Shown here: in pieces, positions 1 through 6,054 of the stretch
How the letters are laid out: the number at the start of each line of letters is the position of its first letter
Numbering within the stretch: position 1 is the stretch's first letter
Assembly: GCA_017861355.1 (NCBI GenBank)
Contig: JAGFXQ010000245.1
Location: 1-6,078, forward strand
Source: Bacillota bacterium
Lineage (GTDB): Bacteria > Bacillota > Clostridia > Lachnospirales > Lachnospiraceae
DNA: 6,078 nucleotides
Direction of reading: 5' to 3'
Program-made: the position numbers and the translations under genes
Notes under the pieces: generated by a model
The model's input: the letters and a program-made list of their open reading frames with translations, nothing else
The model's database searches: none
What the model was told of the DNA's origin: nothing

Positions 1-267
1 GTCGTCGGATGTGCGACCATCTGCTATATTAAAGTACTGCCTACCTTTAGCCATCCCAGTGGGAACCGGGCACATATCATGAATGTATATACTCGTAGCA
101 ATTATCGCAGGCAGGGAATCGCATTACATATGATGGAGATGCTGATTGAGGAAGCCAGAGCAAAGGGAGTTACTGAGATTAGTCTTGATGCAACCGATGC
201 AGGGCGATTGTTATATGAGAAATGCGGATTTATAAGATCAGAAGAAGGAATGGTACATACATTATGA
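1..267 (+). CDS. GNAT family N-acetyltransferase, C-terminal part (5' end outside window)
   Basis: The reading frame is open from the first base and gives 88 residues ending at TGA 265-267, so the start lies upstream of the window. GNAT enzymes transfer an acyl group from acyl-CoA to an amine; the substrate here is unknown. The acetyl-CoA pyrophosphate-binding motif A is visible as NVYTRSNYRRQGIA (visible residues 28-41), with the R-x-x-G-x-A signature. The C-terminal motif B region follows as GRLLYEKCGF. The preceding PTFSHPSGNRAH segment is typical of a subgroup common in clostridia (recalled, not searched). An internal ATG at 79 falls in the middle of the fold and is not the real start. 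The stop codon overlaps the start of the next gene (ATGA, 264-267), so the two are very probably translationally coupled. Family is confident; function beyond acyltransferase is not. Confidence 0.9.
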   Translation, partial: VVGCATICYIKVLPTFSHPSGNRAHIMNVYTRSNYRRQGIALHMMEMLIEEARAKGVTEISLDATDAGRLLYEKCGFIRSEEGMVHTL

Positions 268-1157
268 ATAATCTTAAAGTAGCATTATTGCAACTTATGC
301 CGACAGGAACCTTAGATGGAAACCTGCAAAAGGGAATGGAATATTGCAGAAAAGCCAAGGCTATGGGAGCAGATATTGCATTATTTCCGGAAATGTGGAG
401 TGTGGGTTACAATATCCAGGAAGATATTCAGGAACTGAAAGCCAGTGCAATATCTGCAGACAGTGAATTTGTTCAATCCTTTGGCAAGTTGGCAGGTGAG
501 ATGAATATGGCAATCGGAATCACCCTTCTGGAACAGTTTGAACCATTACCAAGGAACACAATATGTCTATTTGACCGTTTCGGCAGGGGAGTCCTCACCT
601 ACGCCAAGGTGCATACCTGTGATTTTGGAGAGGAATGCAGATTGACTGCAGGCGATGATTTTTATGTTACGGATCTGGATACCGAGCAAGGTAAAGTCGG
701 CGCTATGATCTGTTATGACAGAGAATTCCCGGAAAGTGCAAGGATTCTTATGTTAAAAGGTGCTGAGCTCATATTGGTTCCGAATGCCTGCCCGATGGAG
801 ATTAATCGTCTCTCTCAGCTGCGGGCCAGAGCATATGAGAACATGGTAGGTATTGCAACCGTGAATTATCCTGCAGAACAACCCGATTGTAACGGTCATT
901 CCACTGCATTCGATGGTATTGCATACTGCCCGGATCGGCCAGGTTCAAGAGATACTCTTATCATCGAAGCAGGTGAAAGAGAGGGCATCTATATCGCTGA
1001 TTTTCCCATCGAGGAGATCAGAGAATATCGAAGACGTGAAGTTCATGGCAATGCTTATCGCCATCCGAAGAAATATAGCATATTGGTATCGGAAGAAATT
1101 AATGAGCCATTTGTAAGAAAGGATTATAGGAGATATTTGCCTTTATCAATCCGGTGA
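264..1157 (+). CDS. Carbon-nitrogen hydrolase (nitrilase superfamily amidase)
   Basis: This 297-residue cytosolic enzyme belongs to the nitrilase superfamily, which hydrolyses amide, carbamoyl or nitrile C-N bonds. The catalytic Glu-Lys-Cys triad is visible: E43 in LFPEMW, K115 in YAKVH and nucleophile C150 in MICYDREFPE. E123 or E124 probably serves as the second conserved glutamate. The C-terminal GHSTAFDG and HGNAYRHP stretches also fit the amidase branch. Length matches the family's usual 260-320. The frame extends upstream to an ATG at 222, but that start would add 14 basic residues buried in the preceding GNAT gene. The ATG at 264 begins directly with MNNLKVALLQL, the usual first beta strand, and overlaps the upstream stop as ATGA. 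A purine-rich AAGGAA at 245-250 is rather far from this start, so coupling probably helps initiation. N-carbamoylputrescine amidase-like or omega-amidase-like activity is possible, but the substrate cannot be assigned. Confidence 0.9.
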   Translation: MNNLKVALLQLMPTGTLDGNLQKGMEYCRKAKAMGADIALFPEMWSVGYNIQEDIQELKASAISADSEFVQSFGKLAGEMNMAIGITLLEQFEPLPRNTICLFDRFGRGVLTYAKVHTCDFGEECRLTAGDDFYVTDLDTEQGKVGAMICYDREFPESARILMLKGAELILVPNACPMEINRLSQLRARAYENMVGIATVNYPAEQPDCNGHSTAFDGIAYCPDRPGSRDTLIIEAGEREGIYIADFPIEEIREYRRREVHGNAYRHPKKYSILVSEEINEPFVRKDYRRYLPLSIR

Positions 1158-1172
1158 TCTCTTTCCCGGATC

Positions 1173-1589
1173 ATGAAAAATTCACGTTATCCGACACGTC
1201 AAACTGCGGAAGCAGGTGTTCAAGAAGATTGCCTGTATGTGGCGGAGTGGAAGGGTAAGATCATAGGCTCCATTATACTGCGTCATAAGCCGGAAACTGC
1301 TTATTTACCAGTCAAATGGACGATGGATTTAGATTACGAGAAAGTTCGGGTGATCTATACCTTTGCTGTACATCCCGATTATTCGGGGCAAGGAATTGGT
1401 CGCCAATTACTAGAGTTTGCTATCGGGATTGGAAGACAGACGAAAATGAAAGCACTTCGTCTGGATGCGGACAACTTACCGGCGATCCGCCTCTATGAGA
1501 AATGTGGATTTCAATATATTGAAACTGTAGATTTAGGCTTGGGTGAATATAACCTGCCCTGGTTTACGCTATATGAAAAGATTCTATAA
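1173..1589 (+). CDS. GNAT family N-acetyltransferase, N-terminally truncated; possible pseudogene
   Basis: The 138-residue product carries acetyl-CoA-binding motif A as VHPDYSGQGIGRQLL (residues 66-80, Q73-G74-I75-G76-R77) and motif B as NLPAIRLYEKCGF (101-113). It ends normally with a hydrophobic FTLYEKIL strand. Relatives I recall run to about 165-175 residues and have a first strand and helices before the YPTRQTAEAG segment. Here that segment begins at residue 6, so roughly 30-40 N-terminal residues are missing. No Shine-Dalgarno site lies before the ATG (CTTTCCCGGATC). No other ATG, GTG or TTG lies in frame back to the hydrolase stop, which is in this same frame and only 15 nt upstream. 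The rest of the frame is open and undamaged. Best reading: the 5' end was lost by deletion and the remnant is made weakly by reinitiation, or not at all. A short functional variant cannot be excluded. Confidence 0.7.
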   Translation: MKNSRYPTRQTAEAGVQEDCLYVAEWKGKIIGSIILRHKPETAYLPVKWTMDLDYEKVRVIYTFAVHPDYSGQGIGRQLLEFAIGIGRQTKMKALRLDADNLPAIRLYEKCGFQYIETVDLGLGEYNLPWFTLYEKIL

Positions 1590-1622
1590 TTAGAAACCGG
1601 AACAAGAAAGGATTATACGAAT

Positions 1623-1874
1623 ATGCTTGAATTTAGATATGATACACAGCTATTGATTGAAGGAAATAACCTTGACGAAGATGTAATTACAGAGTATTTT
1701 ACGAAGCATCTGGAGGGGGATTGTCTACTTGCTGTTGGCGACGAGGAGTTGATTAAGATACACTTCCATACGAATGAACCCTGGAAGGTGTTGGAATACT
1801 GTTCTACCCTCGGAGAGATCTATGATATCGTAGTGGAGGATATGGATAGACAGGCAAGAGGATTGCATGGCTGA
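1623..1874 (+). CDS. Stand-alone Dak/FakA-like (dihydroxyacetone kinase-related) domain protein
   Basis: The 83-residue protein resembles one domain of FakA/YloV, the ATP-dependent fatty acid kinase subunit related to dihydroxyacetone kinase. FakA works with DegV-type fatty-acid-binding FakB proteins. Recognisable parts are EFRYDTQLLIEG (residues 3-14), GDCLLAVGDEELIKIHFHTNEP (32-53, with H47 and H49 of the HxHTN motif), and the end GEIYDIVVEDMDRQ (64-77), matching the G-x-(I/L)-x-x-(I/V)-x-x-x-(D/N)M pattern of FakA proteins. FakA proteins have a cysteine in a YCTE segment where this one has YDTQ (D7). The ATP-binding Dak2 domain is absent, so it should not be a kinase by itself. A good Shine-Dalgarno AGAAAGGA (1605-1612) lies 10 nt before the ATG. 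That and the start at a domain boundary argue for a genuine small gene. Small free-standing versions exist in Clostridia, often named 'kinase to dihydroxyacetone kinase' (recalled). Role unknown. Confidence 0.75.
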   Translation: MLEFRYDTQLLIEGNNLDEDVITEYFTKHLEGDCLLAVGDEELIKIHFHTNEPWKVLEYCSTLGEIYDIVVEDMDRQARGLHG

Positions 1875-1901
1875 TCATAATATCGGAGGAGTAAAATCGT
1901 T

Positions 1902-2594
1902 ATGAACAAATTAATTATATTAAAGTTAGATATGTCCTATGGTGGGATAAGGGATGAAATTCATCCGGTAGTACTTAAGGATGATACGAGTTGTGTTCTG
2001 GTGGATTGCGGTTATGTCGGTTCACTGGGAGCCATTGAGGAAGCACTTCTTCAAAATGATATATTACCGGATCAGATTACCCATATTATTCTAACACATC
2101 AGGATCATGATCATATAGGTGCTGCAGCTGCTTATCGGAGAAAATACCCTAAGGTTCAGCTTCTGGCATCAGCGGAGGAAGCTCCTTATATCGCAGGTAC
2201 CTACAAATCTCTTCGACTGGAGCAGGCAGAACAATTGCAGAAAGTACTACCGGATGAGATGCAGGAATTTGGAAAAGAGTTCTGTAATCTTCTTAAATCT
2301 GTGGAACCGGTTCTGATTGACCAACTACTTTTGGATGGGGAAAAGCTGTCTTTTTGCGGGGGATGTAAAGTACTATTGACACCGGGGCATACACCGGGGC
2401 ATATATCGTTGTACTTACCGGAAATGAATACGATTATTGCGGGGGATGCGATTGCATTGGAGGATGGTAAGCCTGTCATCGCCAATCCTCAGTTTGCCTT
2501 GGACATTGATAAAGCCAACGAGTCAATGAAGAGATTATTAAATCATCCGGCAAAGCAAATTATATGTTATCATGGAGGTATTTTCACAAAATGA
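1902..2594 (+). CDS. MBL-fold metallo-hydrolase (glyoxalase II-like)
   Basis: This 230-residue soluble hydrolase has the metallo-beta-lactamase fold. Metal-binding positions are visible in order: THQDHDH (H66, D68, D70, H71), H163 in TPGHTPGH, D182 in IAGDAI, and H224 in CYHGG near the C-terminus. The canonical HxHxDH signature appears as HxDxDH; D68 replaces the second histidine. This variant occurs in a set of Firmicute MBL proteins, so the enzyme is probably active. Length is normal for a glyoxalase II-like single-domain protein. A strong Shine-Dalgarno GGAGGA (1885-1890) lies 11 nt before the ATG. It follows the Dak-like gene by 27 nt and is closed by a hairpin terminator starting at its stop codon, so it is probably the last gene of the unit. 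Thioester hydrolase, lactonase and other MBL activities are all possible; the substrate is not evident. Confidence 0.9.
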   Translation: MNKLIILKLDMSYGGIRDEIHPVVLKDDTSCVLVDCGYVGSLGAIEEALLQNDILPDQITHIILTHQDHDHIGAAAAYRRKYPKVQLLASAEEAPYIAGTYKSLRLEQAEQLQKVLPDEMQEFGKEFCNLLKSVEPVLIDQLLLDGEKLSFCGGCKVLLTPGHTPGHISLYLPEMNTIIAGDAIALEDGKPVIANPQFALDIDKANESMKRLLNHPAKQIICYHGGIFTK

Positions 2595-2632
2595 AAGAAG
2601 GTGACGAATGCGATTGCATTCTCACCTTCTTT
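2594..2632 (+). terminator. Rho-independent terminator after the MBL-fold gene
   Basis: An 11-bp stem, AAAGAAGGTGA (2594-2604) with TCACCTTCTTT (2622-2632), continues after a single bulged C (2605) into a 6-bp stem, GAATGC (2606-2611) with GCATTC (2616-2621), and closes on a GATT tetraloop. The final T of the stop codon region leads straight into the left arm, whose first base is the last base of the stop codon. The descending arm ends in TTCTTT, giving only a modest U tract. It should end the upstream operon and separate it from the helicase gene. Confidence 0.8.
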
Positions 2633-2743
2633 ACATCTTAATAATACCATAAAACGGCCATAACAACAAGACTGTTTTTCTGCGCAGGTGTGTGCTAGAC
2701 TTTTTGAGTAACTTCGACCGCTTTACCGAAAGGGGATTTTGGA

Positions 2744-4909
2744 ATGAAGCATAATCAATCTGAATTCAATTTTGAACACCAGATGCTTACACAAACGATA
2801 GCAATTGCACAAAACCAGCTCGATCAAGCCATACAGCTTAATGAGGAGAATAAATCTGCCATACTATCCGCGAAGAAAGAGTTACGGGAAGAAGCCTCCC
2901 ACGCAATAGGTAATCTTTGGGGGGCCGAGGCTTTTGAAGCACTCGCAGAGCTAAGCCAGTTTGTGAACCCGGTGGAAGCGAAGATTACGGATTATGAAGC
3001 CTTGGAGAAGAAAATTAAACTACTGGAGAATCTGATCAAATCACCCTATTTTGCGCGGATCGATTTTAAATATGAGGACGAAGAACAGCCGGAAAGAATA
3101 TATATCGGACGTACCTCATTAAAGAAAAATAATTCTTATGAAATGATCATCCATGACTGGAGATCACCGATTGCCAGTGTATTCTACCGCTTTGTAACCG
3201 GTCCCGTCTATTATGACGCACCGGTTGGAAGGATCAACGGTGAGGTTGGTTTGAAACGTCAATATGAAATCAATAACAGCGTGCTGGAGTATTATTTTGA
3301 CGCAGATGTTCAGATCGTCGATGAATTCTTAAGAAAACTTTTATCACAGAACACTTCCTCGAAAATGAAAACGATAGTGGAAACAATCCAAAAGGAGCAG
3401 GACATTGTAATTCGTGATATGGAAAATGATTTAATGATGGTACAGGGAGTAGCCGGAAGCGGCAAGACCTCCATCGCACTTCACCGTGCTGCATATCTTA
3501 TGTATCAAGGCTTACAGGCAAAGCTGTCCGCGAATAATATCATGATCATTTCCCCGAACTCCTTATTTGAACAGTATATTTCCAGTGTGCTACCGGAGCT
3601 GGGAGAAAGTAATGTGGTTTCCGTTGTATTTGATGAGCTGCTTACTGCGATACTTGAGAAGGAACGGATCCAGACAAGAAATCAATTTCTGGAAAACCTA
3701 ATTACAAGCTCAGGGCATCGTGAGATAATCAAAAGCAGTATAGAATTCAAGACTTCTGAGACATTTAAGAATATATTAAACCGGTTTTTGGAAGATCTTC
3801 CAAATCGTTATATTGATTTTGAAGATATTTATTATGAGAATAAGAGGATCATCAGTAAAGAACAGATCAAAGATATCGTAATACGAAGAGGCGACATGTC
3901 ACTGGATGCGAAACTAAAACAACTCGAGGATTATATCATGGAGCTTGTCCATGAAGCAACCGAGGAACGTATGGCAAGATCCGAACGAACGAATATCCTG
4001 AGAGAGATTCAGAAATTTACGAATCTCAACATTGAAAGTCTCTATTACAGACTGATCCATGATAAGGAATATATCTATAGCTTAGCGAGGGGTTTGGAGC
4101 TTTGTGAAGGTATCGAAGATATATTAGAATATACACAGGAGAACCTGGACAGTCGTAATCTGCATTACGATGATGCAATCGTGCTGACTTATCTGAAGTT
4201 GAAGCTGTTCGGAGCGACGAATGAATACAAGAATATCAAACAAGTGGTCATAGATGAGGCACAGGATTATTATCCGCTCCAATATGAGATATTCCACCTG
4301 CTGTTCACCAATTCGAAGTTCACAATCCTGGGTGATATGAACCAGACACTGGAAAAGCAGGAGGATATATCAATATACGAACAGATTGGGAAGATCCTGA
4401 ATAAGAAGAAGTCATCCCTGATTACTATGGATAAAAGCTTCCGCTGTACCAATGAAATTCTTCAATATAGTTTGAAATTCATCGACCATAGCCCGGAGAT
4501 TAAGAGCTTCAATCGAAAAGGCGAGGAGCCGAATATCCATACAGCCTCGGACCAGACGGATCTTAACGATAAGATTGTTAAGGAGGTCAAAGCATGTCAG
4601 GAGCAGGGATACCGAAGCATCGGACTAATCTGTAAGAGCGAGAAGAATGCGAAATCCTTATATCGCAATTTGAAAGAACGAATTGGGGTACAGCTAATCG
4701 ATCCGGATAGTACCAATGATCTTCTTGGTGTTTTTATCATACCGGTATATCTGTCAAAAGGCCTGGAATTTGATGCTGTCCTGATCTGTGATGCCGATGC
4801 GGAGACCTATTACAATCAAGAGGATAAGAAGCATCTGTACATTGCATGTACCAGAGCACTTCACCGACTGAACCTGTTCTGTAAGGGAGAAAGCAGTCCA
4901 TTGTTATAA
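2744..4909 (+). CDS. helD: HelD-like RNA polymerase recycling ATPase (UvrD/Rep-type SF1 helicase family)
   Basis: HelD proteins use ATP binding and hydrolysis to push arms into the RNA polymerase channels and release stalled or post-termination complexes. This 721-residue protein has the right architecture. The N-terminal part is charged and helical (about 1-100, the secondary-channel arm region), followed by SPYFARIDF and IYIGRTSL (100-126) and HDWRSPIASVFYRF (137-150), all hallmarks of HelD. Next come the Q motif (KEQD, Q219), Walker A GVAGSGKTS (235-243, K241), motif Ia IISPNSLFEQY (268-278), a helical insertion of about 200 residues, and Walker B VVIDEAQD (501-508). Then follow motif III ILGDMNQT (528-535), motif IV SFRCTNEI (565-572), motif V YLSKGLEFDAVLI (669-681) and motif VI YIACTRALHR (699-708). 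No catalytic residue is missing. A Shine-Dalgarno AAAGGGGA (2729-2736) lies 7 nt before the ATG. Length is slightly below the 740-780 common in Bacilli. It is monocistronic, with terminator-like hairpins on both sides. Confidence 0.92.
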   Translation: MKHNQSEFNFEHQMLTQTIAIAQNQLDQAIQLNEENKSAILSAKKELREEASHAIGNLWGAEAFEALAELSQFVNPVEAKITDYEALEKKIKLLENLIKSPYFARIDFKYEDEEQPERIYIGRTSLKKNNSYEMIIHDWRSPIASVFYRFVTGPVYYDAPVGRINGEVGLKRQYEINNSVLEYYFDADVQIVDEFLRKLLSQNTSSKMKTIVETIQKEQDIVIRDMENDLMMVQGVAGSGKTSIALHRAAYLMYQGLQAKLSANNIMIISPNSLFEQYISSVLPELGESNVVSVVFDELLTAILEKERIQTRNQFLENLITSSGHREIIKSSIEFKTSETFKNILNRFLEDLPNRYIDFEDIYYENKRIISKEQIKDIVIRRGDMSLDAKLKQLEDYIMELVHEATEERMARSERTNILREIQKFTNLNIESLYYRLIHDKEYIYSLARGLELCEGIEDILEYTQENLDSRNLHYDDAIVLTYLKLKLFGATNEYKNIKQVVIDEAQDYYPLQYEIFHLLFTNSKFTILGDMNQTLEKQEDISIYEQIGKILNKKKSSLITMDKSFRCTNEILQYSLKFIDHSPEIKSFNRKGEEPNIHTASDQTDLNDKIVKEVKACQEQGYRSIGLICKSEKNAKSLYRNLKERIGVQLIDPDSTNDLLGVFIIPVYLSKGLEFDAVLICDADAETYYNQEDKKHLYIACTRALHRLNLFCKGESSPLL

Positions 4910-5003
4910 TCTTGTACGAGAAATTTTTCCGGAGCATGTTTACTTTCTGTCTATGAAGAATAGACAAGAACCTACTCCAAAGAATAAATAACAAAGGACA
5001 TTT

Positions 5004-5095
5004 AAAGGGCTGTTGCATAACATAAGCGAATGTTGAAGTGTGGGATGCTTTTTCCTTCCTTCATCTTCACAATATGTTATGCAACAGCCCTTTTT
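5004..5095. terminator. Long inverted repeat, probable bidirectional terminator between convergent genes
   Basis: A perfect 21-bp inverted repeat pairs 5004-5024 (beginning AAAGGGCTGTTGCATAAC) with 5073-5093 (ending GTTATGCAACAGCCCTTT). The arms enclose a 48-nt loop at 5025-5072 that can form a further small TGAAG/CTTCA stem (5034-5038 with 5065-5069). The right arm runs into T5091-T5095, and the opposite strand ends in TTTAAA, so both strands offer a terminator-like exit. It lies between the + strand helicase and the - strand split-barrel gene, where shared termination is expected. The stem and loop are unusually long for a plain terminator. The GGGCTGTTGCATAAC arms resemble terminal repeats of insertion sequences, so a miniature mobile element serving as a terminator is an alternative. 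No target duplication is obvious beside it. Confidence 0.7.
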
Positions 5096-5138
5096 ACTGA
5101 CTCGAATGGCCAGCAGCTATATTCATTAAAAAAATTAC

Positions 5139-5558
5139 CTATAAAGTCCCGCGTACCTCTTGCCAGTCAACCAGAAGATTATAACGCTGGGTGCTAAATC
5201 GTAGCACACAATAATTCGGATCCTCGGGACCGTTAAAATGGTTTGCCAGACCACCATACCACATTTCCTTCTTGATCTCAGGATCGGTAAGAACTTCCAT
5301 GGATCCGACTAAAGTGATGTTATAATCGGGCGCGTTAAAACAGAGACTAGCTTGATTGCATCTGTCAATTCGATCGGTTCGTGTACCACCAAGACCGGTA
5401 CAGAAGGTAACCCACTGAATGCCATCTGCTTTTGATGCAGTAATCGTAGATGCAGTCGGATAGCCATCCAGATCAATCAGAGCCAATGTGCAATAAGAAG
5501 CCTCTCCGGTATTCTTGCGAATAATTTCCCCTGCTTTTTGAATAATTTCTTGATTCAT
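5139..5558 (-). CDS. Pyridoxamine 5'-phosphate oxidase family protein (split-barrel flavin-binding fold)
   Basis: The 139-residue protein matches the small pyridoxamine-phosphate-oxidase-like / general stress protein 26 group. Such proteins bind FMN or related flavins as dimers; many are uncharacterised. The N-terminal helix (1-17) leads into ASYCTLALIDLDGYPTAST (20-38), the usual first hairpin that forms the flavin pocket. WVTFCTGLGGTRTDRI (49-64) follows the family's W-x-x-T strand and K/R-x-x-x-I helix, and ASLCFNAPDYNITLVGSMEVLTD (70-92) supplies the next strands. The C-terminal VLRFSTQRYNLLVD (118-131) is also typical. True PNPOx biosynthetic enzymes are longer, so vitamin B6 synthesis is unlikely. 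A clear Shine-Dalgarno AAGGAG (complement of 5566-5571) lies 7 nt before the ATG. The gene follows the VOC gene on the same strand by 59 nt and is probably cotranscribed with it. The exact substrate or cofactor is not evident. Confidence 0.85.
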   Translation of the reverse strand: MNQEIIQKAGEIIRKNTGEASYCTLALIDLDGYPTASTITASKADGIQWVTFCTGLGGTRTDRIDRCNQASLCFNAPDYNITLVGSMEVLTDPEIKKEMWYGGLANHFNGPEDPNYCVLRFSTQRYNLLVDWQEVRGTL

Positions 5559-5617
5559 ATTCTCGCTCCTTAATATTTTTTCTATTAGAATTGTTTGAAG
5601 TTGTCTGAATTATCTCA

Positions 5618-6004
5618 TTATACGAATAAGCACCATCGAACACCATATTTGTCAATGATATCGGCCATGAGAGGACTGAATTCGCATGGAGCAAGCGGCA
5701 TCAGAATTTTAGCATCCGTCCTTAACACTTCATAAGCTTTCCGCACTTTTTCTTCCTTGCCTTCTCCATAATGCAAGCAAAATTGCATTATGTTGCCGGC
5801 AACTGTTTCTTCACCATGAATCGAATACATAGAATTTCGTTCTGCCACAGCTAAGATTTCTCCTTCAATATCAAGCTCTGAGTGATAGAAAGTTCCATCT
5901 TCATTCAGATAACTGCTGATGAGAACAGCGTCAAAGGCCTCTTGATAAAGTGCTACCGCCTCATCACTTCTTGTAACATACGCTTGCATCATAGATCTTT
6001 TCAT
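5618..6004 (-). CDS. PhnB-like VOC (glyoxalase/bleomycin resistance) superfamily protein
   Basis: This 128-residue cytosolic protein has the beta-alpha-beta-beta-beta layout of vicinal-oxygen-chelate proteins of the PhnB/3-demethylubiquinone methyltransferase-like branch. The first module shows SDEAVALYQEAFDAVLISSY (13-32), the usual helix after the first strand, then HSELDIEGEILAVAE (41-55). The second module shows NIMQFCLHYGEGKEEKVRKAYEVL, and the chain ends with DKYGVRWCLFV (118-128), the family's typical last strand. Canonical PhnB-like proteins have PFG-x-x-W near this end; here it is YGVRW. The catalytic or binding role of such proteins is mostly unknown, and phnB naming does not imply phosphonate metabolism. 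A strong Shine-Dalgarno GGAGGA (complement of 6011-6016) lies 6 nt before the ATG, and a promoter-like pair lies at 6026-6054. It is probably the first gene of a two-gene unit with the split-barrel protein downstream. Confidence 0.85.
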   Translation of the reverse strand: MKRSMMQAYVTRSDEAVALYQEAFDAVLISSYLNEDGTFYHSELDIEGEILAVAERNSMYSIHGEETVAGNIMQFCLHYGEGKEEKVRKAYEVLRTDAKILMPLAPCEFSPLMADIIDKYGVRWCLFV

Positions 6005-6025
6005 AGTAAATCCTCCGCTTTATAT

Positions 6026-6054
6026 AATTTATGAGGTTTTCAAAACAGTGTAAA
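6026..6054 (-). promoter_or_regulatory. Candidate sigma-A-type promoter for the VOC / split-barrel gene pair
   Basis: Read on the - strand, TTTACA (complement of 6049-6054, five of six matches to TTGACA) is followed by a 17-nt spacer and TAAATT (complement of 6026-6031, four of six matches to TATAAT). Transcription would begin around 6015-6020, leaving a very short leader that would begin at or just before the GGAGGA ribosome-binding site. In such A/T-rich DNA chance matches are common, and the short leader weakens the case. TTGAAA at 6039-6044 (complement) is an alternative -35 but has poor spacing to any -10. Confidence 0.4.

Noticed and set aside
222..263. Upstream ATG giving the hydrolase a 14-residue N-terminal extension
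   Set aside because: It lies inside the GNAT coding region, adds basic residues foreign to the family, and the ATG at 264 starts exactly at the conserved first strand and overlaps the upstream stop.
79..267. Short gene starting at the ATG at 79
   Set aside because: The frame is open to the window edge and the upstream residues belong to the same GNAT fold, so this is an internal methionine.
2201..2485. Antisense open frame within the MBL-fold gene
   Set aside because: It is a shadow of a gene whose metal-binding residues are clearly conserved on the + strand; no start signal is present.
4931..4978. Hairpin TGTCTAT/ATAGACA (4948-4954 with 4960-4966) with GGAG/CTCC farther out, downstream of the helicase
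   Set aside because: The stem is short and A/U-rich and has no following T tract; the inverted repeat at 5004-5093 is a much better terminator. It may be chance structure.
4737..5018. - strand frame of 93 residues at the end of the helicase gene
   Set aside because: Most of it is antisense to the conserved helicase motifs V and VI, its sequence resembles no family, and it begins inside the inverted repeat.
5473..5694. Separate 73-residue - strand gene between the split-barrel and VOC genes
   Set aside because: It overlaps both genes in another frame, has no ribosome-binding site or recognisable domain, and the flanking genes have strong start signals of their own.
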